From positions 1 to 12,639 of the forward strand of contig VSND01000079.1 in the NCBI GenBank assembly GCA_009774145.1: DNA of 12,639 nucleotides, given 5' to 3'. Below, in pieces: positions 6,973 through 12,639 of the stretch (positions within the stretch are counted from its first letter, which is position 1; each line of letters opens with the position of its first letter). The notes beneath the pieces were generated by a model. That model searched no databases, was not told the origin of the DNA, and saw only the letters and a list, made by a program, of their open reading frames with translations. The position numbers and the translations under genes were made by a program. Origin of the DNA: Lachnospiraceae bacterium (GTDB lineage Bacteria > Bacillota > Clostridia > Lachnospirales > Lachnospiraceae).

Positions 6973-7833
6973 ATGACATATGAATATTTTTTAATTCGTC
7001 TGGAACAAAAGATCCAGGAAAAGCTGAAGGAAGGAGAGGCCGTCAAAAGCGTCCAGGTTCTGAAAAATAACGGAGTGGAGCTGGATGGTTTTTCCTATTA
7101 TGTGGAAGGGCATCGGGAAAGGCCGACGGTCTATGTCAATCATTATTATCAGGAAGACCTGTCGGAAGAGGAGCTTGGGGAGATCGCGGATGCTGTTCTG
7201 AAGATTCAGAGGGAGTGCGGGCTTCTGCCGCAGCAGGGCATCGAGCAGATGATGGATTTCCGCATAATGAGAAAGAGGATATGCTGCCGTCTGATTTCCA
7301 GGGAAAAAAATGAGGCGCTGCTGGAAGAGGTGCCGTGGCTTCCATGGCTGGATCTGGCAATTGTATTTTATCTGCAGATTCCCGAACAGGTTGTGGAGCA
7401 TGCGACGGCGCTGGTCTATACAAGCCATATGGATTACTGGGGCGTGACACTGGAAGAGATCTATCATGCGGCGGCGGAAAATATGGCGGAGGTTCAGGTA
7501 TTCCTGGAGCCGATGGAGGCGTTTCTGGGCGATATGGGATTTGAACCGCTGAGCAGCGGGATGCATATTCTGAGCAACAGCAGAAAGATGTTCGGGGCAG
7601 GGGTCATTATCGCTCCGAAGGTGCAGCGGATGTGTCTGGAACAGCTTGGAGAAAGCTTTTATATCCTCCCGAGCAGCATCCATGAACTGATTCTTCTTCC
7701 GGAAAGCCTTGCGACCACGCGGGCGGAGCTGGATCAGCTGATCCGGGAAGTCAATGAAGCATGTGTGAGCCGGGAAGAGTATCTGAGCGACCATGCGTAT
7801 TATTATTCGGCAGAAAAAAAGACCGTAGAGTAG
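6973..7833 (+). CDS. DUF5688 family protein
   Basis: This 286-residue protein resembles the DUF5688 group, which I associate with Lachnospiraceae and relatives; no biochemical role is known to me. It opens with a helical segment (MTYEYFLIRLEQKIQEKL), followed by a strand pair NNGVELDGFSYYVEG and PTVYVNHYYQED. The central region has the family-like phrases RLISREKNEALLEEVPWLPWLDLAIVF and the late SFYILPSSIHELILLPE. No signal peptide or membrane helix is evident, so it is probably cytoplasmic. The ATG follows AAAGGA about 7 nt upstream, behind a promoter, and an intrinsic terminator lies about 85 nt downstream, so it is a single-gene unit. The family call comes from recall of sequence phrases, not a search; the coding call itself is strong. 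Confidence 0.8.
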   Translation: MTYEYFLIRLEQKIQEKLKEGEAVKSVQVLKNNGVELDGFSYYVEGHRERPTVYVNHYYQEDLSEEELGEIADAVLKIQRECGLLPQQGIEQMMDFRIMRKRICCRLISREKNEALLEEVPWLPWLDLAIVFYLQIPEQVVEHATALVYTSHMDYWGVTLEEIYHAAAENMAEVQVFLEPMEAFLGDMGFEPLSSGMHILSNSRKMFGAGVIIAPKVQRMCLEQLGESFYILPSSIHELILLPESLATTRAELDQLIREVNEACVSREEYLSDHAYYYSAEKKTVE

Positions 7834-7917
7834 GAGTGATACTTCGCAGTCCGGTATTCATCCGGCCGGCCATGGACCGGTATTTTCAGGGCGCGTCAGG
7901 GGGCTGTGGACGGCCTG

Positions 7918-7942
7918 TCCATGCCGGCATGGATGTTTTTTT
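7918..7942 (+). terminator. intrinsic terminator after the DUF5688 gene
   Basis: The perfect palindrome TCCATGCCGGCATGGA (7918-7933) can form a 6-bp stem with a CCGG loop. It is followed by TG and seven T residues (7936-7942). It separates the DUF5688 gene from the tRNA promoter. Confidence 0.75.
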
Positions 7943-7973
7943 AAAAATGTTACAGATTTATTACAAAAAAAGG

Positions 7974-8002
7974 TTGCGTAATTTTCAAAATTGGTGTATG
8001 AT
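7974..8002 (+). promoter_or_regulatory. promoter of tRNA-Arg and possibly the SH3 gene
   Basis: TTGCGT (7974-7979) and TATGAT (7997-8002) are separated by 17 bp and end 19 nt before the tRNA 5' end. The position fits transcription starting just upstream of the tRNA. Confidence 0.65.
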
Positions 8003-8021
8003 AATCAAGGTAGTAAGCCAA

Positions 8022-8095
8022 GCACCTGTAGCTCAGCTGGATAGAGCACGGGCCTCCGACGCCCGGTGTCGCAAGTTCGAATCTTGTCAGGTGCA
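8022..8095 (+). tRNA. tRNA-Arg (anticodon CCG)
   Basis: A complete cloverleaf folds by eye. The acceptor stem GCACCTG/CAGGTGC is perfect (8022-8028 with 8088-8094). The D stem is GCTC/GAGC (8031-8034 with 8044-8047). The anticodon stem CGGGC/GCCCG encloses the loop CTCCGAC with anticodon CCG at 8056-8058, reading the arginine codon CGG. The variable region is 5 nt, and the T arm GCAAG-TTCGAAT-CTTGT has one G-U closing pair. The discriminator base is A (8095) and CCA is not encoded. Six T residues follow at once (8096-8101). Confidence 0.96.
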
Positions 8096-8131
8096 TTTTT
8101 TATTTTCAAAAATCAATATTAAGGAGGACAT

Positions 8132-9130
8132 ATGAAAAACGAAAACACTAATAATACATGGAAAGATTTACTGACTGATTATAGATTATACCTTGCAATC
8201 AATGTGGTTCTGCTGATCATCATCGTGGTTCTGCTGAGGGGCGGCGACGATACGGCAAAGGAGGAGGTTCAGCAGCCGCCGGAGCAGGAGGAGACCACAG
8301 AAGGAGCAGAGCAGCCGGAGGAGGCTGAGCCGGAACCGGAGAATAATCTGGAAGAGAACAACCATGCATCCATAGACCGGCTGGTTGAAAAGTACTGTGA
8401 ATCTATTGCCAGCGGAGATGTGGAAGGGCTGGAAGAGATCGTGGATCTTCTGACAGACGAGGAAAAGGAAAGCATTAAAAACAGAGCAGCGTTTATTGAA
8501 TCCTTTGATAATGTCACCTGTTATACGAAGAACGGACCGGTGGAGGATTCTTACATTGTCTTTGTCTGTTATGATATGAAACTGATCAATATTGAGACCA
8601 GTGCGCCGGACATCATCTGCCTGTACGTAGGGCCGAAGGAGGATGACGGACGCCGGATTCATTATGGAACCATCGATGAGAGCATGCAGGCATATGTGGC
8701 TGAGCTTGAGCAGGATCCGGAAGTACAGGCACTGTATGATGATGTCCGCACGCGTTATCAGGCAGCGCAGGAGAGCGACGGAACGCTGGCTGATTTTATT
8801 CAGAAGATCAGCGGGCAGGTAGCAGAGGAGGAGACGGAAACAGAAGAGCCGGAAGAAGGCGGAGAGGAGCCGCAGGAAGAAGAACCGGAGGGTGAAGAGC
8901 CGGAGGCTTCGGAAGAGGAAGAGTCTTCAGGCGGAGTTACGGTTCAGAACCGGGAGACCCATGTAAACAGTACCGTGAATGTGCGTTCTGAGCAGACTAC
9001 GGAATCCGAAAGGGTGGCGCTGGCATATCAGGGAGATGCGATCACTCAGATCGAGTCCTATGAGAACGGCTGGAGCAAGGTGGAATATAAAGGACTGTCC
9101 GGTTATGTAATGACAGAATATCTGGAATAA
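8132..9130 (+). CDS. membrane-anchored acidic protein with C-terminal SH3b domain
   Basis: The 332-residue protein has a short charged N-tail, one membrane helix at about 19-36 (YLAINVVLLIIIVVLL), and then a large outside part. Two Glu/Pro-rich linkers (about 37-76 and 230-266) flank a folded region at about 77-225 that looks NTF2-like (SIDRLVEKYCESIASGDVEGL, with later IVFVCYDMKLINIETSAPDI). The last 60 residues are a bacterial SH3 domain: STVNVRSEQTTESERVALAYQGD, then ENGWSKVEY and GLSGYVMTEYLE. Such SH3b domains usually bind cell-wall peptidoglycan, so it is probably a wall-facing anchor protein; the precise job is unknown. AAGGAGG (8121-8127) lies 4 nt before the ATG. The gene begins 36 nt after the tRNA-Arg and may be reached by read-through from the same promoter. 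Confidence 0.88.
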   Translation: MKNENTNNTWKDLLTDYRLYLAINVVLLIIIVVLLRGGDDTAKEEVQQPPEQEETTEGAEQPEEAEPEPENNLEENNHASIDRLVEKYCESIASGDVEGLEEIVDLLTDEEKESIKNRAAFIESFDNVTCYTKNGPVEDSYIVFVCYDMKLINIETSAPDIICLYVGPKEDDGRRIHYGTIDESMQAYVAELEQDPEVQALYDDVRTRYQAAQESDGTLADFIQKISGQVAEEETETEEPEEGGEEPQEEEPEGEEPEASEEEESSGGVTVQNRETHVNSTVNVRSEQTTESERVALAYQGDAITQIESYENGWSKVEYKGLSGYVMTEYLE

Positions 9131-9134
9131 TATT

Positions 9135-9184
9135 AAAAAAACTCCATACCCTAGTAGCAGTCTACGAGGGAAAGGAGTTTTTTT
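9135..9184. terminator. long symmetric terminator hairpin overlapping the next gene's ribosome site
   Basis: AAAAAAACTCC (9135-9145) and GGAGTTTTTTT (9174-9184) form an 11-bp perfect outer stem. Inside, CCCT/AGGG and GTAG/CTAC add pairs around a CAGT loop. With A-runs before and T-runs after, it can terminate on both strands. The GGAG in its 3' arm is also the only ribosome site for the gene starting at 9185. Confidence 0.85.
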
Positions 9185-9622
9185 ATGATGACAGAAGCGG
9201 ACAGAGCGGTACTGGATGAAAGTTACCGGAATACCCGGATGGGACGGGAAGCGATCAATGTGATCATCGGAAAGGTGGAGGATGATGATCTTGCACTGGA
9301 TCTGAACCGTCAGGCATGCAAATTCATACAGCTGGAGGAGAAGCTGCAGAAGGAATACCATAAGGAAAAGGAGACGCCGCCGGAAGACAGTATCATGAAC
9401 CGGACAAGGCTCTGGAGCGGAATCCAGATGAATACGCTTTTGAATGCCAGCACCGAACATCTGGCGGATATGATGATCCAGGGAAATGCCCGCAGGATCA
9501 CAGAATTGATGAAGACGGTGAAGAAAAACAAATCCGTACAGAAAGAATATTATGAGATGGCACAGGAACTGATGGATTTTGAGGAAAAAAATATTGAAAA
9601 ACTGAAAGCTTATCTGAGATAG
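9185..9622 (+). CDS. small helical protein of unknown function
   Basis: I do not recognise a named family with certainty. The 145 residues are predicted by eye to be almost entirely alpha-helical and charged: the N-terminal AVLDESYRNTRMGREAINVIIGKVED, a second helix DLALDLNRQACKFIQLEEKLQ, then a central RTRLWSGIQMNTLLNASTEHLADMM-type region and a C-terminal helix ending MDFEEKNIEKLKAYLR. The four-helix arrangement with Glu/His spacing is reminiscent of ferritin-like bundles, but I cannot assign a metal site. No signal peptide or membrane helix is seen. The start has AAGGAG (9172-9177) inside the preceding terminator hairpin, 7 nt from ATG 9185; a second in-frame ATG follows at 9188. Its stop is 79 nt before the RluF-like gene. 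Confidence 0.78.
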   Translation: MMTEADRAVLDESYRNTRMGREAINVIIGKVEDDDLALDLNRQACKFIQLEEKLQKEYHKEKETPPEDSIMNRTRLWSGIQMNTLLNASTEHLADMMIQGNARRITELMKTVKKNKSVQKEYYEMAQELMDFEEKNIEKLKAYLR

Positions 9623-9644
9623 ACTGGTAATCTGTGTCAGGATT

Positions 9645-9653
9645 TGGTAAGAT
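9645..9653 (+). promoter_or_regulatory. possible extended -10 promoter of the RluF-like gene
   Basis: TGGTAAGAT matches an extended -10 (TG-n-TAAGAT). The -35 position 17 bp upstream is poor (TGGTAA, 9625-9630). It sits just before an 11-bp inverted repeat. Confidence 0.3.
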
Positions 9654-9654
9654 A

Positions 9655-9683
9655 GTGATTGCGGGAGTCTTCCCCGCGATCAC
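9655..9683 (+). promoter_or_regulatory. hairpin directly before the RluF-like ribosome site
   Basis: GTGATTGCGGG (9655-9665) pairs with CCCGCGATCAC (9673-9683) over 11 bp with one U-G wobble and a 7-nt loop. The ribosome site AGGAGGG begins on the next base (9684). No T-run follows, so it is more likely a leader structure or operator than a terminator. Confidence 0.5.
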
Positions 9684-9701
9684 AGGAGGGAAAGCTACAT
9701 A

Positions 9702-10442
9702 ATGATACGTCTGAACAAATATATGAGTGAGGCAGGGGTCTGCTCCAGAAGGGAAGCGGACCGTCTGATCGAAGCGGGCAGAGTGACCGTAGAAGGAAAG
9801 ACAGCATCGCTTGGGATGCAGATTGAAGAAGGACAGAAGGTGTCTCTGGATGGAAAGCCGGTGCAAAAGGACAGCCGGGAAAAGACCATTCTTCTGGCAG
9901 TGAACAAACCGAGAGGAATCGTATGCAGCGAGGTAAGTCAGGGAGAGGATGTCAATATTATTGAATATCTGAATTATCCGAAGCGGATTACTTATGCGGG
10001 AAGACTCGATAAAGACTCGGAAGGACTTCTTCTGATGACAAACAGGGGAGATATCATCAACCAGATGATGCGGGCTTCTCATTATCATGAGAAAGAATAT
10101 GAAGTGGTGACAGACCGACCGTTTACCGACCGTTTTTTACAGGATCTGGCAGCAGGAGTCTACCTGTCTGAGCTGGATGTGACCACCAGGCCCTGTCAGA
10201 CGGAACGTCTTGGAAAGCGGAAATTCAGGATCATCCTGACGCAGGGACTGAACCGGCAGATCCGCAGAATGTGCCGGGAGCTGGGGGTTTACGCTCTGGA
10301 GATTCGCAGAGTACGCATTATGAACATCCGGCTGGGACATCTGAAGACAGGGACCTGGAGGAATGTGACAGAAGAAGAACTGGCGGAGCTTCTGCATCTT
10401 CTTGAGCAGGAGGGAAAGCCGGAAGATGCAGTGCAGGCTTAA
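9702..10442 (+). CDS. rluF: 23S rRNA pseudouridine synthase, RluF-like (RsuA/RluB/E/F family)
   Basis: These enzymes convert a uridine in 23S rRNA to pseudouridine; E. coli RluF acts at position 2604. The 246 residues begin with an S4 RNA-binding domain (about 1-48: IRLNKYMSEAGVCSRREADR), followed by the catalytic domain. The signature AGRLDKDSEGLLLMTNRGD contains the catalytic aspartate D103. Further family motifs are HEKEYEVV, GLNRQIRRMCRELG and the tail RIMNIRLGHLKTGTWR, the last closest to RluF among the family as I remember it. AGGAGGG (9684-9690) lies 11 nt before the ATG. Whether the target matches E. coli RluF or B. subtilis RluB cannot be decided here. ligA follows after 52 nt, so the two may share a transcript. 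Confidence 0.88.
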   Translation: MIRLNKYMSEAGVCSRREADRLIEAGRVTVEGKTASLGMQIEEGQKVSLDGKPVQKDSREKTILLAVNKPRGIVCSEVSQGEDVNIIEYLNYPKRITYAGRLDKDSEGLLLMTNRGDIINQMMRASHYHEKEYEVVTDRPFTDRFLQDLAAGVYLSELDVTTRPCQTERLGKRKFRIILTQGLNRQIRRMCRELGVYALEIRRVRIMNIRLGHLKTGTWRNVTEEELAELLHLLEQEGKPEDAVQA

Positions 10443-10448
10443 AACAGA

Positions 10449-10468
10449 GTATCTGCGGGAACAGATAC
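10449..10468 (+). other. small hairpin between the RluF-like gene and ligA
   Basis: GTATCTG (10449-10455) and CAGATAC (10462-10468) make a 7-bp perfect stem with a 6-nt loop. There is no T-run, so it could be an RNA-processing or stability element inside the transcript. Confidence 0.35.
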
Positions 10469-10494
10469 AGAGATTCTGACAGAAGGAGCAGTTT

Positions 10495-12459
10495 ATGGAT
10501 CAGATGAAACGCATGAAGGAGCTGGCAGACAGGCTCCGGGAAGCAGCAAAGACTTATTATCAGGAAGACCGGGAGCTTATGAGCAACCTGGAATATGACA
10601 GACTCTACGATGAACTGGAAGCGCTGGAGAAGGAGACCGGAGTCGTGCTGGCGGGGAGTCCGACGGTAACCGTAGGATATGAAGCAGTGGACGAGCTTCC
10701 CAAGGAACGGCATGAGGCTCCCATGCTGTCTCTGGACAAAACCAAGGAAGTAGAAGCGCTTGCAGAGTTTGCCGGAGCCCATGAAGTGCTGATCTCATGG
10801 AAGCTGGATGGGCTGACGGTTGTACTGACCTATCAGGACGGGCAGCTTTTAAAAGCGGTTACCCGCGGAAATGGTGAGGTTGGCGAAGTCATTACGAATA
10901 ATGCGAAAGTATTTCGGAATGTGCCTCTTTCGATTCCGCATAAGGGGGATGTGATCCTGCGGGGCGAGGCGGTCATCCGTTATTCGGATTTTGAGAAGAT
11001 CAATGCAGAGATTACAGAGGAGTCGGCAAAATACAAGAACCCGAGAAATCTTTGCAGCGGTTCTGTCCGTCAGCTGAACAACGAGGTTACGGCAAAACGG
11101 AATGTATATTTTTATGCGTTTGCCCTGGTGCGGGCGGACGGCGTGGATTTTGCAAATTCCAGAGAACAGCAGTTCCTGTGGCTGAAAAAGCAGGGATTTG
11201 ATGTGGTGGAATATAAAAAAGTAACCGGCGCAGGCGTTTCACAGGCAGTGCAGGAATTTTCGGATGCGGTAGCAGGCAATGATTTTCCGTCAGATGGTCT
11301 GGTCAGTATCTATGATGATATTGCATACGGGCAGTCTCTTGGGCGGACGGCGAAATTTCCCCGGGATTCCTGTGCCTTCAAATGGCAGGACGAGCTTCGG
11401 GAAACCCGTCTGCAGGAAATTGAATGGAGTCCTTCCAGAACCGGACTTATCAATCCGGTGGCGATTTTTGAGCCGGTGGAGCTGGAGGGCACGACAGTCA
11501 GCCGTGCTTCGGTTCACAATATCAGCATTCTGAAGTCCCTGAAACTCGGGATCGGAGATACGATCACCGTGTATAAGGCAAATATGATCATTCCGCAGAT
11601 CGCGGAGAATCTGACCGGCAGCGGAACGGTAGAGATTCCGGATAAGTGCCCGGTCTGCGGCGGACCGGCTCAGGTTCAGAAAGTGAATGAAGTGGAAGCG
11701 CTGTACTGTGTAAATCCGGATTGCCAGGCCAAAAAACTCAAGTCATTTACGCTGTTTGTAAGCCGGGATGCCATGAACATTGACGGATTGTCAGAGATGA
11801 CACTGGAAAAATTCATCGGCTCCGGATATGTGCGTGAATATGCAGATCTGTTCCATCTGGATCGTTATCGGGATGAGATCGTTGAGATGGAAGGATTTGG
11901 GAAACGTTCCTACCAGAAGCTGACAGACAGTCTGGAAAAGGCCCGTCATACGACGCTGCCCAGACTGGTGTACAGTCTGGGGATCCCCAATATCGGGGTT
12001 GCCAATGCCAGGGTGCTCTGTAAAGAGTATGACTATGATCTGGCGCGTCTGCGGACGGCAAAAGCGGAGGAACTGAGCGAGATTCCAGGGGTAGGCGGCG
12101 TCATCGGCGCCAGTGTGGAAGAATATTTTGCGGATGAGGAGCATAACCGCTGGCTGGATGCTCTCTTGCAGGAACTGGATATACAGGTGGAAACAGTGGA
12201 TGAATCACAACTTACACTGAATGGAAAAATATTTGTAATTACCGGAAGCCTGAAACAGTTCGGGAACCGGAATGAGCTTAAGAATCTGATCGAAACCAGG
12301 GGCGGAAAAGTAACAGGGAGCGTTACATCAAAGACCAGTTATCTGATCAATAACGATACTGCGTCGTCTTCTTCCAAAAACAAGAAGGCGAAGGAGCTTG
12401 GCGTGGAGATCATCTCAGAGCAGGATTTCCTGGACCGTTTTATAAAAAACACAGAGTGA
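10495..12459 (+). CDS. ligA: NAD+-dependent DNA ligase LigA
   Basis: LigA seals nicks in duplex DNA during replication and repair using NAD+. All domains are present in the 654 residues, slightly shorter than the common 660-680: Ia (about 1-60, LEYDRLYDELEALE), nucleotidyltransferase (about 65-305) with nucleophile K103 in SWKLDG, RGE (156-158), NPRN and GSVRQL, and AFK296; then the OB fold (about 310-385), a zinc finger with C385, C388, C405 and C410, helix-hairpin-helix repeats (about 420-560, EMEGFGKRS, GIPNIG, EIPGVGG) and a BRCT domain (about 575-654). Unusual residues: S101 where most LigA have Glu two before the lysine, N31 where an Asp is usual (SNLEYD), and I272 where motif IV normally ends in Lys (DGLVSI). 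I recall this variant being common in Lachnospiraceae, so it is probably active. AAGGAG (10483-10488) lies 6 nt before the ATG. Confidence 0.95.
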   Translation: MDQMKRMKELADRLREAAKTYYQEDRELMSNLEYDRLYDELEALEKETGVVLAGSPTVTVGYEAVDELPKERHEAPMLSLDKTKEVEALAEFAGAHEVLISWKLDGLTVVLTYQDGQLLKAVTRGNGEVGEVITNNAKVFRNVPLSIPHKGDVILRGEAVIRYSDFEKINAEITEESAKYKNPRNLCSGSVRQLNNEVTAKRNVYFYAFALVRADGVDFANSREQQFLWLKKQGFDVVEYKKVTGAGVSQAVQEFSDAVAGNDFPSDGLVSIYDDIAYGQSLGRTAKFPRDSCAFKWQDELRETRLQEIEWSPSRTGLINPVAIFEPVELEGTTVSRASVHNISILKSLKLGIGDTITVYKANMIIPQIAENLTGSGTVEIPDKCPVCGGPAQVQKVNEVEALYCVNPDCQAKKLKSFTLFVSRDAMNIDGLSEMTLEKFIGSGYVREYADLFHLDRYRDEIVEMEGFGKRSYQKLTDSLEKARHTTLPRLVYSLGIPNIGVANARVLCKEYDYDLARLRTAKAEELSEIPGVGGVIGASVEEYFADEEHNRWLDALLQELDIQVETVDESQLTLNGKIFVITGSLKQFGNRNELKNLIETRGGKVTGSVTSKTSYLINNDTASSSSKNKKAKELGVEIISEQDFLDRFIKNTE

Positions 12460-12460
12460 G

Positions 12461-12537
12461 GGGCATTGTTCGTACAGATGCGGAACTTAAACCAGCATCT
12501 GTACGAAAAATGCCCGGAAGGATTTCGGGTTGCGAAG
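12461..12537. repeat. 77-bp palindrome-bearing direct repeat, copy 1
   Basis: This copy starts one base after the ligA stop codon. Its first 55 bases form a hairpin: arms 12461-12481 and 12495-12515 pair at 20 of 21 positions (one G/A mismatch at 12468/12508) around a 13-nt loop. A 22-nt tail follows. No T-run follows the stem, so it is not an ordinary intrinsic terminator. By eye it is identical over all 77 bases to copy 2. No protein frame or transposase accompanies it. Confidence 0.95.
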
Positions 12538-12562
12538 CGGCCGGAAATGCTTCCAGAGAAGT

Positions 12563-12639
12563 GGGCATTGTTCGTACAGATGCGGAACTTAAACCAGCAT
12601 CTGTACGAAAAATGCCCGGAAGGATTTCGGGTTGCGAAG
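12563..12639. repeat. 77-bp palindrome-bearing direct repeat, copy 2 (reaches window edge)
   Basis: Identical to copy 1 over 77 bases at a period of 102 bp, with a unique 25-bp spacer (12538-12562) between. The hairpin arms are 12563-12583 and 12597-12617, with the loop at 12584-12596. The window ends while the match is still running, so the true repeat may be longer and more copies may follow. Confidence 0.95.

Noticed and set aside
5874..7046. 390-residue open frame on the minus strand
   Set aside because: It is antisense to the lipase gene and the next gene's start, has no ribosome site or recognisable motif, and reflects codon bias of the + strand gene.
7761..8135. 124-residue + strand frame across the tRNA region
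   Set aside because: It contains the familiar AQLDRARASDARCRKFESCQ translation of a tRNA gene and overlaps the end of the DUF5688 gene; spurious.
12461..12639. CRISPR array
   Set aside because: Only two copies, a 77-bp palindromic unit and a 25-bp spacer do not fit CRISPR repeat/spacer sizes, and no cas gene is present.

Overview
The window looks like chromosomal housekeeping DNA from a Lachnospiraceae-type anaerobic Firmicute (class Clostridia). This is inferred from strong AAGGAGG ribosome binding sites, the protein types (NrdR, the DUF5688 protein, acidic membrane-anchored SH3 proteins, a LigA of the kind I associate with this family), moderate G+C and Firmicute-like sigma-A promoters. 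Every convincing gene is on the + strand. I see no phage, CRISPR array or transposase.

Layout. (1) 58-2733: a strong sigma-A promoter drives a compact operon, nrdR - aroK - TerD-domain gene - AIM24-family gene, closed by an intrinsic terminator. (2) 2734-4632: a methyl-accepting chemotaxis protein behind an apparent flagellar-type (sigma-D/sigma-28) promoter with an exact GCCGATAT -10. (3) 4674-5317: elongation factor P with its own promoter. (4) 5475-6857: a membrane-embedded alpha/beta hydrolase of lipase type, probably starting at GTG. (5) 6867-7942: a DUF5688 gene with its own promoter and terminator. (6) 7974-9184: promoter, tRNA-Arg(CCG), then a membrane-anchored SH3b protein ending at a long symmetric hairpin that also covers the next gene's ribosome binding site. 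(7) 9185-12459: a small helical protein of unknown function, an RluF-like 23S rRNA pseudouridine synthase, and an NAD+-dependent DNA ligase. (8) 12461-12639: two identical 77-bp repeats, each holding a 21-position hairpin stem, 102 bp apart. They start one base after the ligase stop codon and run to the window edge.

How the genes fit together. The first operon mixes dNTP-synthesis control (NrdR), chorismate supply (AroK) and two proteins of the Ter/AIM24 stress-associated group. The rest are mostly core functions with separate control: motility sensing, translation (EF-P, tRNA, rRNA modification) and replication/repair (LigA). The least explained element is the tandem hairpin repeat at the right edge, which could be the start of a larger array or a small repeated non-coding element. 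Other points of interest are the ligase with changes at several normally conserved NTase/Ia residues, the terminator that overlaps a ribosome binding site, and the polytopic lipase. No gap between genes exceeds about 300 bases.
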